Source: Chloroflexi bacterium 54-19
Lineage (GTDB): Bacteria; Chloroflexota; Chloroflexia; Chloroheliales; Chloroheliaceae
DNA length: 64,000 bases
Assembly (NCBI GenBank): GCA_001898225.1
Contig: MKTJ01000041.1
Location: 1 to 64,000 of the forward strand
Direction of reading: 5' to 3'
Below are positions 10,375 through 19,125 of the stretch, piece by piece (position 1 is the first letter of the stretch; each line of letters begins with the position of its first letter). A model generated the notes under the pieces. The model ran no database searches and had not been told where the DNA came from. It was given only the letters and a program-made list of their open reading frames with translations. The position numbers and the translations under genes were made by a program.

Positions 10375-12306
10375 GTGGAAAATCAATCTCCAAAGAATAA
10401 CGAGACGAAAAAAGGGCTAACCGGGAACTTTAAAAAAGCCTTTGGTAGTACAGGAGCAATCCTTGGAAATGTTGCAAGCCAGGCGCGTGAAACCGTCGAA
10501 AGTGCCGCTGACTCTGCTAGTAGGAAAGCCAGTTTACTTTTCGCAGAAAAAAGCCGGAGGGGCCAGCTGGATGATAAAAATGTAGACGAACTTGTAACAG
10601 CTTTCCACGAATGGCTTACACTGCGGAAAAAAGTAACCATAAAAAAGGGGGAGTTTTCTGATTCTGAGGGCAGTTATTATATTAGTATAAAAGAGCAAGG
10701 CCTTCTTGGACAAAGTTATCTGTTTATTTTCACAGCTGAACCTTCAGAAGTTATAACCAGGCAAGTTGCTTCCCTCCTATGGCAAGGTCAGAAATTTAAT
10801 GGTGTGGCAATTCTAGCTAAGTCCTGGCCGCTAGGCCGGTTAAATTTGGAAAAGAATCTAGGAATACTAATCTGGGAAAACGGAATCAGGCTTGGGAAAA
10901 ATAGCGGAGCGACTGATTATTTATCCTCGTGGCTGGTCGATTACACAGGCTATCAGTTTGAAGAAAAAGCTTTAATCGAAAAAGAAGTATCGCAACTTTC
11001 TAGTAACATGACGCGCAGTAATAAATTTTTTATTGGCCGTGATGACGCACTAACCCTTATAGATCGGTCGATTGTAAATTATTCAGAGAAGCATAATTAC
11101 GAAATAAAACCCTGGATATTTTCTATCTTTGGCGAAGGGGGTATTGGAAAAAGCTATTTTCTCCAGCACATCAAAGAAATCTATGTCCCCTATATTCTTT
11201 TTGCCCACATAGACCATCAGGATCCAGAAGAAAGCGAAGAAGGTCTTATCAGTCTTATTAAAAACCTTGCTTCAAAATTAGCCGAACAGGGTTGTGACAT
11301 AACCCATTTTGAAAAAGTCTTCACCCAACATTTATTAAGCAACAATTCGACCCAGCAACCAGCGGGTGAAAAAGCCGTCAGCGGTAATTTAGAAGATGTT
11401 CTTAAAGTAGGTAAGGTGCTCGGTGGTACTGATACCAAACGCATATTAAATCAGGTAACAAAAAAGGGGAGTTTTATAAGGATTGTTCCTTCTTTTTTCA
11501 ATGTAGCTGGAGTGATGGCAGACGTTGGATTTGGTATTTACGACCGGATAAGTGAAGCCCAGCAAAAAAAGGAAGCTGCCATTTTAAGCAGCCAAACAAT
11601 TGCGGAATTGACTGAAGCTTTAATCGAAGACCTGGCAAGTTTTGTTAAAGATCAACAAAAACAATATCTTTTCTGGCGACGTCCTGTCCTTGCTTTTGAC
11701 AGTTATGAGTTAATAGGCTCTACAGCAGATAAATGGCTTAGAAATCTCTTTTTGAAAAGCAAAAAGCTTCAGGAATTATTGCCGGTTGTAATAATTAGTG
11801 GGCGCTATGAATTAATGCGTTTCGATAGCCGTTGGGCAGAATTCCAGGCCGAACTTCGAACCATTGAGTTAGCGCCTTTCTCACAAAACGAAGCCGATAA
11901 TTACCTTTCAAAATTTGGTATAACTGACCAGGCAAGGTCAAAGACCCTTTATGATTTAACAGGAGGACATCCCTTATTTTTGACACTTTCTGCAAATCTT
12001 GGCACTGAAGAAACCATTATCCAGGTACTTACAGACCGAATCCTGGAAGAAGTTGAGCCGGAATGGCATGAGCTATTTATCGAGATGGCCGTACCTGAAG
12101 CTGGATTCAACCTGGATACTGTAGAGAAGATAGTGGATAAAAGTATAGACGCGCGTAAAGCTTTTAAGGAACTGAGCAAAGTCAGCTTTGTAACAGGTAA
12201 ATCCGGGTTAATTAGCTACTTACCATCAGTCCGAAAAGTACTTCTCAAATATGGTGACCAGGTTAGCCCTGATAGAATTGATGGTATTAGAGAAAAGCTG
12301 AAGTAG
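10375..12306 (+). CDS. STAND/AAA-type P-loop ATPase
   Basis: The N terminus (about 20-55) is Ala-rich and amphipathic. A P-loop reading GEGGIGKS occurs at about 253-260, followed much later by a hydrophobic strand ending in acidic FDSYE (about 440) that fits a Walker B, then VVIISGR as a sensor-like strand and a LTGGHPLFL motif typical of STAND or archaeal-type ATPases. The C terminus is a winged-helix-like segment. Start is GTG at 10375 with GAAGGA eight bases upstream; no better ATG lies nearby. STAND proteins act as ligand-triggered switches, often in immunity or signalling. The gene follows the HNH pair on the same strand after 80 bases, but a functional link is not shown. Confidence 0.7.
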   Translation: MENQSPKNNETKKGLTGNFKKAFGSTGAILGNVASQARETVESAADSASRKASLLFAEKSRRGQLDDKNVDELVTAFHEWLTLRKKVTIKKGEFSDSEGSYYISIKEQGLLGQSYLFIFTAEPSEVITRQVASLLWQGQKFNGVAILAKSWPLGRLNLEKNLGILIWENGIRLGKNSGATDYLSSWLVDYTGYQFEEKALIEKEVSQLSSNMTRSNKFFIGRDDALTLIDRSIVNYSEKHNYEIKPWIFSIFGEGGIGKSYFLQHIKEIYVPYILFAHIDHQDPEESEEGLISLIKNLASKLAEQGCDITHFEKVFTQHLLSNNSTQQPAGEKAVSGNLEDVLKVGKVLGGTDTKRILNQVTKKGSFIRIVPSFFNVAGVMADVGFGIYDRISEAQQKKEAAILSSQTIAELTEALIEDLASFVKDQQKQYLFWRRPVLAFDSYELIGSTADKWLRNLFLKSKKLQELLPVVIISGRYELMRFDSRWAEFQAELRTIELAPFSQNEADNYLSKFGITDQARSKTLYDLTGGHPLFLTLSANLGTEETIIQVLTDRILEEVEPEWHELFIEMAVPEAGFNLDTVEKIVDKSIDARKAFKELSKVSFVTGKSGLISYLPSVRKVLLKYGDQVSPDRIDGIREKLK

Positions 12307-12746
12307 GGCTTTCCTTATCCGGGAACAAAATCTAGAAGTTTGGATTTGTAGAGTATATATTCAGAGAGTGTGTAAAAGCAGAGTGGAAGGGTACTCCGTG
12401 CTGCTTAAACCCTGGAAGGATTATCAGGGTTATTTCTCGCTTTATGCTGGAGAACCACAATTATTTTATGCTAAACGCAATGGGAATATTCCAAACCGAA
12501 GGTACTTGTCTACTAGTGATAGGAGCCGTAGTCAAAAGTACGAAGTTTATTAGCGTAGCAGGGGCTTAAAATTCATGAAAGGCAATATCGACTAAAAAGT
12601 GAAAACCCCTCCAGTAATTGCAGCACTAAGGTGCAGCTAGTAAGCTTGCCGAAGCCGAAGAAAAGCCATAAGTTCGCCCAGGCCAAAAGGTTTTAAACAG
12701 CTAGCATGATTACCTTTACGATGATTTTTTTGTTTTTGTTTTTGCT
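12307..12746. other. Non-coding gap between convergent genes
   Basis: About 440 bases between the ATPase gene (plus) and the last gene of the minus-strand operon. A 61-codon GTG-start frame (12368-12553) was seen, but it has no ribosome site and no recognisable content. The right end carries a run of T-rich sequence just before the operon's last stop codon. No RNA gene or clear hairpin was recognised. Confidence 0.5.
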
Positions 12747-13523
12747 TTAAGATGCACCCAGGAAAAAATAGACCTCTATTTGTACCAGACCCCGGTTCGC
12801 AGGTAGATCCGATATATTATAAAAATCACGGGTTACTGCTTTTCCAAACACGTTAGGCAATTCCTCTTTCATCAAGCGGTTTATTTCACCTGAAATTTGA
12901 ATACCTTCGTAATAGATGGATAAAGGAGCAGTGCCAAAGGATAAAACAAAACCAGCCTGCCGGTGTCCATCATAATTACCGAAAAGGGTGCGTAACTGAC
13001 CCTTTACCCGCGATCTTTCCCCATCCTTTACGGCGCCATCCGGACCGGTTAAAGCTGAGGAATTTACCTGTAATTCTACCGGTAGCTTGTTTGTATCAAT
13101 CCCCAAAACCGGTGTCGGAGTAAGCTTTAAATTTGTTAGTTCAGTTACAGCCGCTTGTGCAGTCAAATCCGGAGTTGGAGTCGGAGTAAGAGCATTTTTT
13201 GCAAATTGGGTCATTTCCGCTTGAATAGTTGGATTGATTATGGTAGGACTAGGGGTAAGTGCAATTTTTGCGAATTGAGTCATTTCCGCTTGGATGGTTG
13301 GATTTACCACAGTTGGGCTGGGGGTAAGCCGAATACCCGCATATGCAGTTAAATCTGCCTGCATTGTAAAATCAGGTGTAGATGTGGGCTTAGGAGTTTC
13401 CGGTCCTACTGTATTAAAAATAAAAAACAACATAGAAAGACCCAGTAAAAGGTCTGCAAAAAGCCAACCAGCCAGGGACGTTGTATCTCTAAAAATGCCT
13501 GTACGTTTATTTATTCTTTTCAT
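12747..13523 (-). CDS. MotB/ZorB-like membrane protein with repeat stalk and OmpA-like end
   Basis: One membrane segment (about 17-39) contains a buried acidic residue, Asp24, in LFADLLLGLSMLFF. A single Asp in the N-terminal helix is the hallmark of MotB, ZorB and related ion-channel stator subunits. A stalk follows made of four 23-residue repeats (51-140) of the pattern NPTIQAEMTQFAKIALTPSP. The last 110 residues have the strand-helix pattern of an OmpA/MotB peptidoglycan-binding domain (AGFVLSFG, then a helix, then LVQIEVYFF), though the usual NxxLSxxRA motif is not evident. It is the last gene of the seven-gene minus-strand operon, 69 bases after the coiled-coil membrane protein, its likely partner. 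The ZorB comparison is by architecture, not proven homology. Confidence 0.65.
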   Translation of the reverse strand: MKRINKRTGIFRDTTSLAGWLFADLLLGLSMLFFIFNTVGPETPKPTSTPDFTMQADLTAYAGIRLTPSPTVVNPTIQAEMTQFAKIALTPSPTIINPTIQAEMTQFAKNALTPTPTPDLTAQAAVTELTNLKLTPTPVLGIDTNKLPVELQVNSSALTGPDGAVKDGERSRVKGQLRTLFGNYDGHRQAGFVLSFGTAPLSIYYEGIQISGEINRLMKEELPNVFGKAVTRDFYNISDLPANRGLVQIEVYFFLGAS

Positions 13524-13592
13524 ATATATAATGTAAATAGAAAAACCAAAGCCAGAGTTCCTGGCGGATAATAAAAAATAAAAGGAGTTCTT

Positions 13593-15182
13593 CTAGCGTT
13601 TTCTCCCAAAAAAACCACGCTTTTCTTCCGGTTTAATTTCAGTGGGTGCTTTTGCACTCGCACTTACCTGGGCAGCTATTATTACAGGCAGCTGTTTTAT
13701 TTCTGAAAATAAGGCTGGCAAAGTTTGGTTTAATTGACTGGAAGACACATTAACCCCCTGGATTCCTTTATCGATTGACTGAAGAATATTGGTTTGGTAT
13801 TGGCTTATAACCGAAAAATCCTTTGTTAAATTCTGGATTGATTCATCCAGTTTTATAAATTTATTGCTGGTTTCAGTAAGTTTACCGGTCACTGCTTCGT
13901 AAGAGTTGGACATACTATCCACTTTCATTACGGAGTTTTGCAATTCGCTGGTTAAAGTTGAATTAACCCTTCTTACCTCACCCATTGTTTGCTGCAAATC
14001 GCTTAAAATGTCCTTGAGGCTATCTGTAAAAACCCCCATGCTTCTTTCAGCCTCCTGAATTACCCGTTTATTGGCATTAGGTATTTCTAATAAAGCAGAA
14101 CGCAAAGTATTATCGGACTCGATAAGATTAGAGGCCATTTGACCTAAATCTCGGCTAACGCTTCCCACTACCTTCAAACTTGCATCGTGCTGAAAAGTGG
14201 TAGACTTTAATTCTGAGATAGCTGAGCTTAGGCTCTGATTTGTCTGGCGAGTAATATCCAAAAGTGAACTTGAATGGCCATTTACTGAATTAAGGGACCG
14301 GGCTAGAACTTCGTGTTGTTTGCCAAGGGTTTCCATATGCCCATTTAAATTATCGATGGAGCCTTTGATACCAGAGAAAGTTACCTTTATTTCCTGCCCA
14401 TGGCGAGAAAACTGGCCTATGCTATCTTTCAGCCCGTTTGAGAAGATGGTTAAATCACCAAATTCTTTATCTCGCCGGACGGATATCATTTCAAGTCGTG
14501 AATATTCAGCTGACAACATGTTAAGGAACTCCTGGGATGTTTTCTCAAAACTGGCCACTGCCTGATTTAATTTTAGGATTGTAGAAGTTTGGTCTTGTTT
14601 TACCTTTTCTTTCGCACCTAACACCTGGAAACTCCATAAAACACCTTCAAGATTTTCTCGTAGCTGGATAGCCGGTTTCCAGGCCCGGGCTTCTTTAAAA
14701 TCACTGTAGTAATGTACAAATCCACTAAGGAAAATAATTACAAGAAGAAGGCAACAATCAATTAAGGCAAGTTGGCTAAAAGTGATTTCAAAGCCGTTTC
14801 CAAGTTCCTTGAATCCCTGCTCCCAGAGTAAAAGGAAAGGTTTTTTAACCAGATCTCCGTCTTTAGCAATTAAAGTATTATAGTTTTGAGAAGCCTGGGA
14901 AAGGCCCCACCAGGTAAGAGCAATAGGCAATATTATTATTATATTGCGGACCCATTCAAACCATTTAAGGATGGATGGTTGCTTCTGGTAAAATGCTACG
15001 GCTCTTTCTTCAATATCTCTAAGATTAAAAGCGCTTTGCAAATCAATATTAGCTAGAAAAGAATACTCATTATTCTGCCGAGCTTCTTCAAGATCTTTTA
15101 AACGGTGGGCAGCCGCCGGGTCTACTTCAGTTAATTCGGTAACTAAAGCATTGATACCGGGTTGTAGGTTAGTATGGCTCAA
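13593..15182 (-). CDS. Two-pass membrane protein with long cytoplasmic coiled coil
   Basis: Two membrane segments (about 79-97 and 134-158) are followed by about 330 residues of helical coiled coil rich in Ser, Asn, Leu and Gln, resembling chemoreceptor or ZorA tails, and a basic end (GFFGRKR). The layout (short N-terminal helical part, membrane pair, long tail) recalls ZorA, but the classic MotA/ZorA channel motifs are not visible, so the link is by analogy and by its position next to a MotB/ZorB-like gene. It lies 52 bases after the helical-repeat gene in the same operon. Alternatives are a sensor or a scaffold that passes kinase signals to the membrane. Confidence 0.6.
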   Translation of the reverse strand: MSHTNLQPGINALVTELTEVDPAAAHRLKDLEEARQNNEYSFLANIDLQSAFNLRDIEERAVAFYQKQPSILKWFEWVRNIIIILPIALTWWGLSQASQNYNTLIAKDGDLVKKPFLLLWEQGFKELGNGFEITFSQLALIDCCLLLVIIFLSGFVHYYSDFKEARAWKPAIQLRENLEGVLWSFQVLGAKEKVKQDQTSTILKLNQAVASFEKTSQEFLNMLSAEYSRLEMISVRRDKEFGDLTIFSNGLKDSIGQFSRHGQEIKVTFSGIKGSIDNLNGHMETLGKQHEVLARSLNSVNGHSSSLLDITRQTNQSLSSAISELKSTTFQHDASLKVVGSVSRDLGQMASNLIESDNTLRSALLEIPNANKRVIQEAERSMGVFTDSLKDILSDLQQTMGEVRRVNSTLTSELQNSVMKVDSMSNSYEAVTGKLTETSNKFIKLDESIQNLTKDFSVISQYQTNILQSIDKGIQGVNVSSSQLNQTLPALFSEIKQLPVIIAAQVSASAKAPTEIKPEEKRGFFGRKR

Positions 15183-15234
15183 TTAGACCTCTGTTCTAAA
15201 ACTTATTTAGGATTATTTGTAGGTGTCTTATTTA

Positions 15235-17349
15235 TTACTGCGTGCGGGCCATTTCAATAAGATGGCGTTCATTTTGGGTAAAAGGCAGCTTTTCCATCGA
15301 ATCTGGCTGGTAAATACGAGCAATTAATTCTAAATCGCCCTTTTTAAGGGCCCTTTTCAGCCGTTCTTTAGCTCCGAACTCGTCAACTGCCTTCAAAATG
15401 AGATTTTTTTCAACTTTTGTTATTTTTTCAGGTGACCCGGTTAAAAAGCTACGCCCCAAGAAAATAAGTTGAAAATTATCAGGTGTCGGACTTCTTAACA
15501 AAGCCTTTAATTCTTCCAAATTTTTTGAGTTATAAGCCTCCTCTAAGACTAAATCCCATTTGAAATCATCAGAGAGAGGCAGACCAACCTCTAATAGATT
15601 AATGGCGGCCTGTTCAATTTTCCTGGGATCATTCTCAGCTTGAGCAATAAACAATTCGTTTTCAAGCTCCTTTTGCTTGCTGGCTACATTAAGCAAATTT
15701 ATCAATTCCGAGTTTAAATAGTCAGTTCCTTCGAATTGGTTCATTGTGTTTTTTTGAAGAAGAAATTCAAAGTTCTTTTTCTTAAAAGCTTTTTCTACTT
15801 CGACCCAGTTTTGTTTTCGCTGCAGGGCTAACTCGCACTGTTCTCGCTCCAAATCATTTAGTAAAAAACAATCCTTAAATAAATCTGGATCATATAAATC
15901 TGCTAGTGTCTTTTCATCACTATCAGCCAGGGCAGCTTTTAACTTGTACCAAATCTCAACTCGTTTCTGAGCTATTTTTAAGCGGTACCGTTGGGGTTGG
16001 GTTATACTTTTTAATTTATCTAAAAGCTCAGCATTGTAGCTGCCTATTATTTTCAGATCATCGTTTTGGGTTAAAGCATTTTCAAAAGTATTTAAAGCGG
16101 TAAGAGACTCCTTAGCTTTAATTAGCCTCTTGTAATCAGATTCTATAAGGGCACTACCAGCTTCAATAGCCTTCTCCCCTACCTCAACTATTTCTTTGAT
16201 ATTTTGGCTGGAAAAAGCCTGCCTTAATTTATTTAAAAGATTCTTTTGGCGACTTTCGTTAAAAGTTTGTCTCTCATTTCTCGTGAAGTTTCGAGATTGC
16301 ATTACACACGGCCCATATGTCTGCCAGGCTGTCTCTACCTGGTCGCCACTGCCAAAGTTTATTGCCCACTGGACCTGAACTAAAGCCTCATTTCGCTTAA
16401 TGGCTTTATTAATTCGAGCAACCTCAAATTTCTCAAGGCAACCTATTTGCCTAAACATTACTTCATACTTAGAATAAATTTCTGTAATCTGTACATCATC
16501 TTCCATCCATAAAGCCTGCCGTATCTTTTCGACACCCTGTGATTTATAAGAATCAATTTCTCTTAAAATTAAATTCTTACTATCTTCTGACAAGGAAGAG
16601 TATTTTTTTAGTAATAAATCGATCAATCCTTCTTGAATTATTTTTTGGACTAATTCAAGAGGGATTTTGTAAGGATTACTGTTGTTATAAGGGTCAGCCG
16701 AAGTAAATATTGAATGAAGTTGTTGTATGATTTCTATTCGTTTTCTTGCAAGAATAAGTCTTTGCGCATCTTGGGGTTTTACTAGTAAAGAATTGTCCAG
16801 GATAGGATTATAGTCGCGAATAATTACTTCATCATTATCAGTTTCTAAAGCAAGGCGGAACCGGTCGTATTCTTCCACCCGCTGCTTTGCAAGTTCATAA
16901 CGCTTCAAATCATCGTTACTTAATAAATTTGAAGTCTCTAAAGCTGGTAAAAATGCAGATACTATCAAAGAATCGTTATTAATTTCAAAACTATCCCACA
17001 ACCTTGCGCGGCCCTCTATCAGTTTGCGAGCTTGTTCAAATTTAGACCTTTCTTGTTTTGTTATTTTAGGATTGTCTCTAACTAACCAATTAAAGGTCTC
17101 GACAATATTTTCCGCTTCTCCGGTATTCAAAGCTTCTCGAAATTTTAATAAAGCTTGTAGCCTTAACCTGGAGCGCTCAACCATGGGTAAGAAAACCCTG
17201 GCTTTTTCATAATCTTTTAGAAAGGGGTGCCAGGCATTTACTATAGCCTCATCATTGTCCGGGGTTTTGCACGCTTTTGCTAAAACCTCAAGTAATTTGG
17301 CTTTTTGTATTTCAAGGGCAGACTTTGATTGAGAGTTGGAATTCTTCAA
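15235..17349 (-). CDS. Large alpha-helical repeat protein of unknown family
   Basis: A 704-residue, charged, almost wholly helical protein with no membrane segment and no cysteine cluster. It is built of about ten degenerate repeats of 60-70 residues, each with a core like FRxALETDNDEVIIRDYNP followed by an ARKRIE-type helix; good copies are near residues 90-140, 170-215, 380-440 and 470-530. I do not recognise the family. Helical-repeat proteins of this type usually bind partners. It lies between the kinase and the membrane subunits in the operon, so it could be the adaptor joining phospho-signalling to the membrane complex. That role is inferred. Confidence 0.6.
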   Translation of the reverse strand: MKNSNSQSKSALEIQKAKLLEVLAKACKTPDNDEAIVNAWHPFLKDYEKARVFLPMVERSRLRLQALLKFREALNTGEAENIVETFNWLVRDNPKITKQERSKFEQARKLIEGRARLWDSFEINNDSLIVSAFLPALETSNLLSNDDLKRYELAKQRVEEYDRFRLALETDNDEVIIRDYNPILDNSLLVKPQDAQRLILARKRIEIIQQLHSIFTSADPYNNSNPYKIPLELVQKIIQEGLIDLLLKKYSSLSEDSKNLILREIDSYKSQGVEKIRQALWMEDDVQITEIYSKYEVMFRQIGCLEKFEVARINKAIKRNEALVQVQWAINFGSGDQVETAWQTYGPCVMQSRNFTRNERQTFNESRQKNLLNKLRQAFSSQNIKEIVEVGEKAIEAGSALIESDYKRLIKAKESLTALNTFENALTQNDDLKIIGSYNAELLDKLKSITQPQRYRLKIAQKRVEIWYKLKAALADSDEKTLADLYDPDLFKDCFLLNDLEREQCELALQRKQNWVEVEKAFKKKNFEFLLQKNTMNQFEGTDYLNSELINLLNVASKQKELENELFIAQAENDPRKIEQAAINLLEVGLPLSDDFKWDLVLEEAYNSKNLEELKALLRSPTPDNFQLIFLGRSFLTGSPEKITKVEKNLILKAVDEFGAKERLKRALKKGDLELIARIYQPDSMEKLPFTQNERHLIEMARTQ

Positions 17350-17401
17350 TTATTTATCCTTTTGTTACGCGCAAGTGATGTCTCTGAAAACTGAACATTA
17401 C

Positions 17402-18721
17402 CTAATAACGAATTTCTCCCTCAATGTTGCCGAAGTTTATTTTGTAACCATTTATCAGAATTGTTGTTCGCCCAGGCTCCACATTCCTGGTTTCACCACT
17501 TGTATTTATAAGTATCCAATTCTGAGCAGAAAGGTTTTTAAGACCAAAAATGCCAGGATTTTGGGGGTTCTGTGATACTTCCGCCACCGGTTGGCTTTGG
17601 TCAAAACCCCGATGACTATCAAGGTGGTGGGGGTAGAGTTTTGTATCGGCGTTAAGCATAATAATGTTCCGGCCTAATCGAAGCCTGAACGGATAATGCA
17701 TTTCTTTTTTACATTTCCAACAAACTCCAGGTTTACCGCCATTTAACTTAAGAGCGTCCATATCATAGAAGTTTCCAGCCCTACAATAGATGCATGGCAC
17801 AAGCGAATCAGCCAATTTAATCATAGCCGCTACCCATTCAGTTTCCCTGATGCGACCGTGTAACGGATCAGTTATGCCTTCTGTAAAAGCCCTGATAAAT
17901 AGTTCCTTGAGAAAATTCGGGTAAATCTTCCAGTAAATTAAGGGATTTTCTTGTTCTCCTGGAACTGGCGCGTTAGATTGATCTTTTGGATCAAAAATAA
18001 AAAGGGGTTCGTCTCCATACAGTTTTCGCATAGCAAGCAAATCGAAACAATGGATTTCGGTTTCTTTTTTGCCTTCTAGAGGATGATGCCTGAAAAGGAT
18101 ATAAAAGAGTAAGACTGCCAGGGAAAACAAATCTGTTTGAGTGCTGGGTGATTCAATTTGTTTAACAATCTCAGGTGCCATAAAACGTGGCGTGCCTTGT
18201 ACTTGGGCTACACTATGACCCTGTACTCCTACATTGTCATTATCGCAAATCAATATTTCACCATTTTTTGCCTCAAAAAAAACATTACCAAAACTAATAT
18301 CTCTATAACATAACCCTCTGGAATGAAGTATTCTAAAGTTATCGGCTAATTCCCGGCAAGCGCAAGCTAAAGCTCTGAAGTTAGAATTTACTCGACCAGC
18401 CATAAAATCTTCTAAACTGCTAAAATTACTGCTCCTAAGGTCCATTAGATACCCAAAGCCAGGAACGGTTGGTGAGCTGGCCATATATTGGGGCCAGAGA
18501 AATTTGGTAGTTGGTGGTCCCATTTTTACCAGGGTCTCAAGGTTCTCCCGTTGTTGGGCAGTAGCCATACTTTGCTTGAACCATTTAAGAGCCATTGGCT
18601 TACCATCCAGATGAACACTATAGACTTCTCCCTGAGTACCGCCGCCTAATAATTTTTCTACTTTAACAGAAGTAGTTTCAACTTTTACTTCCTGGCCAGT
18701 TGTTAAAATTTGGTTCATCAT
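17402..18721 (-). CDS. Ser/Thr protein kinase with zinc ribbon (TerY-P triad type)
   Basis: Kinase motifs are present: a glycine loop GGGTQGEVYSV (26-36), Lys46 in ALKWF, catalytic Asp141 in YRDISFGN with Asn146, Asp160 in CDNDN replacing the usual DFG, and APE at 182-184. A four-cysteine zinc ribbon follows (Cys310, 313, 334, 337), then a short beta-rich C-terminal domain with an FHA-like feel (GLKNLSAQNWILIN). This arrangement matches the kinase of the TerY-P triad (vWA, PP2C, kinase) described by Anantharaman and colleagues in 2012 for tellurite-resistance-linked stress systems. The vWA and PP2C genes are indeed in the same operon. The DND in place of DFG still supplies the metal-binding Asp, so an active kinase is expected. 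Confidence 0.88.
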   Translation of the reverse strand: MMNQILTTGQEVKVETTSVKVEKLLGGGTQGEVYSVHLDGKPMALKWFKQSMATAQQRENLETLVKMGPPTTKFLWPQYMASSPTVPGFGYLMDLRSSNFSSLEDFMAGRVNSNFRALACACRELADNFRILHSRGLCYRDISFGNVFFEAKNGEILICDNDNVGVQGHSVAQVQGTPRFMAPEIVKQIESPSTQTDLFSLAVLLFYILFRHHPLEGKKETEIHCFDLLAMRKLYGDEPLFIFDPKDQSNAPVPGEQENPLIYWKIYPNFLKELFIRAFTEGITDPLHGRIRETEWVAAMIKLADSLVPCIYCRAGNFYDMDALKLNGGKPGVCWKCKKEMHYPFRLRLGRNIIMLNADTKLYPHHLDSHRGFDQSQPVAEVSQNPQNPGIFGLKNLSAQNWILINTSGETRNVEPGRTTILINGYKINFGNIEGEIRY

Positions 18722-18750
18722 TTTATTTAATAATTCCTTTTTTATGATTA

Positions 18751-19113
18751 TTACCGGTCATTATTTACGAAAAGGCGGTTTGCAACACCCGTTATTTTGC
18801 CAGCACTTTCGCACCAGGGACAAATAAAATTCCTGGTTTCACCATCCCAACAACTTACTTTATTACAGGAACAGATAACTAGAGTTGAAGCATCTTGACA
18901 TTCAGGACAACCAGGATAAGCTGAGTCGAACAGAAAGGTGCCGGTTATTTGATTTTGTCCATATCCTTCCCGCTGAGCACTCCCTTCTTTTATTTGAAAC
19001 GCCCAGGTACCACTCCAATTTTTAGAGGTAATTTCCTCAAATCGTATCCCAAACAAAAGACGGCTCTTGCTACAACGAGCCAATACTATTACAACGTTTG
19101 GAAATTCTGCCAT
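18751..19113 (-). CDS. Small cysteine-rich protein resembling the TerY-C metal-binding domain
   Basis: A 120-residue protein with eight cysteines: Cys14, 69, 72, 81, 83, 88, 98 and 101, grouped as CPEC, ICSC, SCW and CPWC. The first cysteine lies in a beta-rich N-terminal half (LFGIRFEE). The eight-Cys pattern and size resemble TerY-C, the metal-binding domain usually fused behind the vWA domain of TerY. Here it is a separate gene, 12 bases after PP2C and 29 before the kinase. It probably binds zinc and one or more of the triad proteins. The TerY-C assignment is from memory of the pattern; a generic double zinc ribbon is the alternative. Confidence 0.65.
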   Translation of the reverse strand: MAEFPNVVIVLARCSKSRLLFGIRFEEITSKNWSGTWAFQIKEGSAQREGYGQNQITGTFLFDSAYPGCPECQDASTLVICSCNKVSCWDGETRNFICPWCESAGKITGVANRLFVNNDR

Positions 19114-19125
19114 TTCTTTTTACCC

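Noticed and set aside
12368..12553. 61-codon GTG-start frame after the STAND gene
   Set aside because: No ribosome site, no recognisable motif, in a gap between convergent genes.
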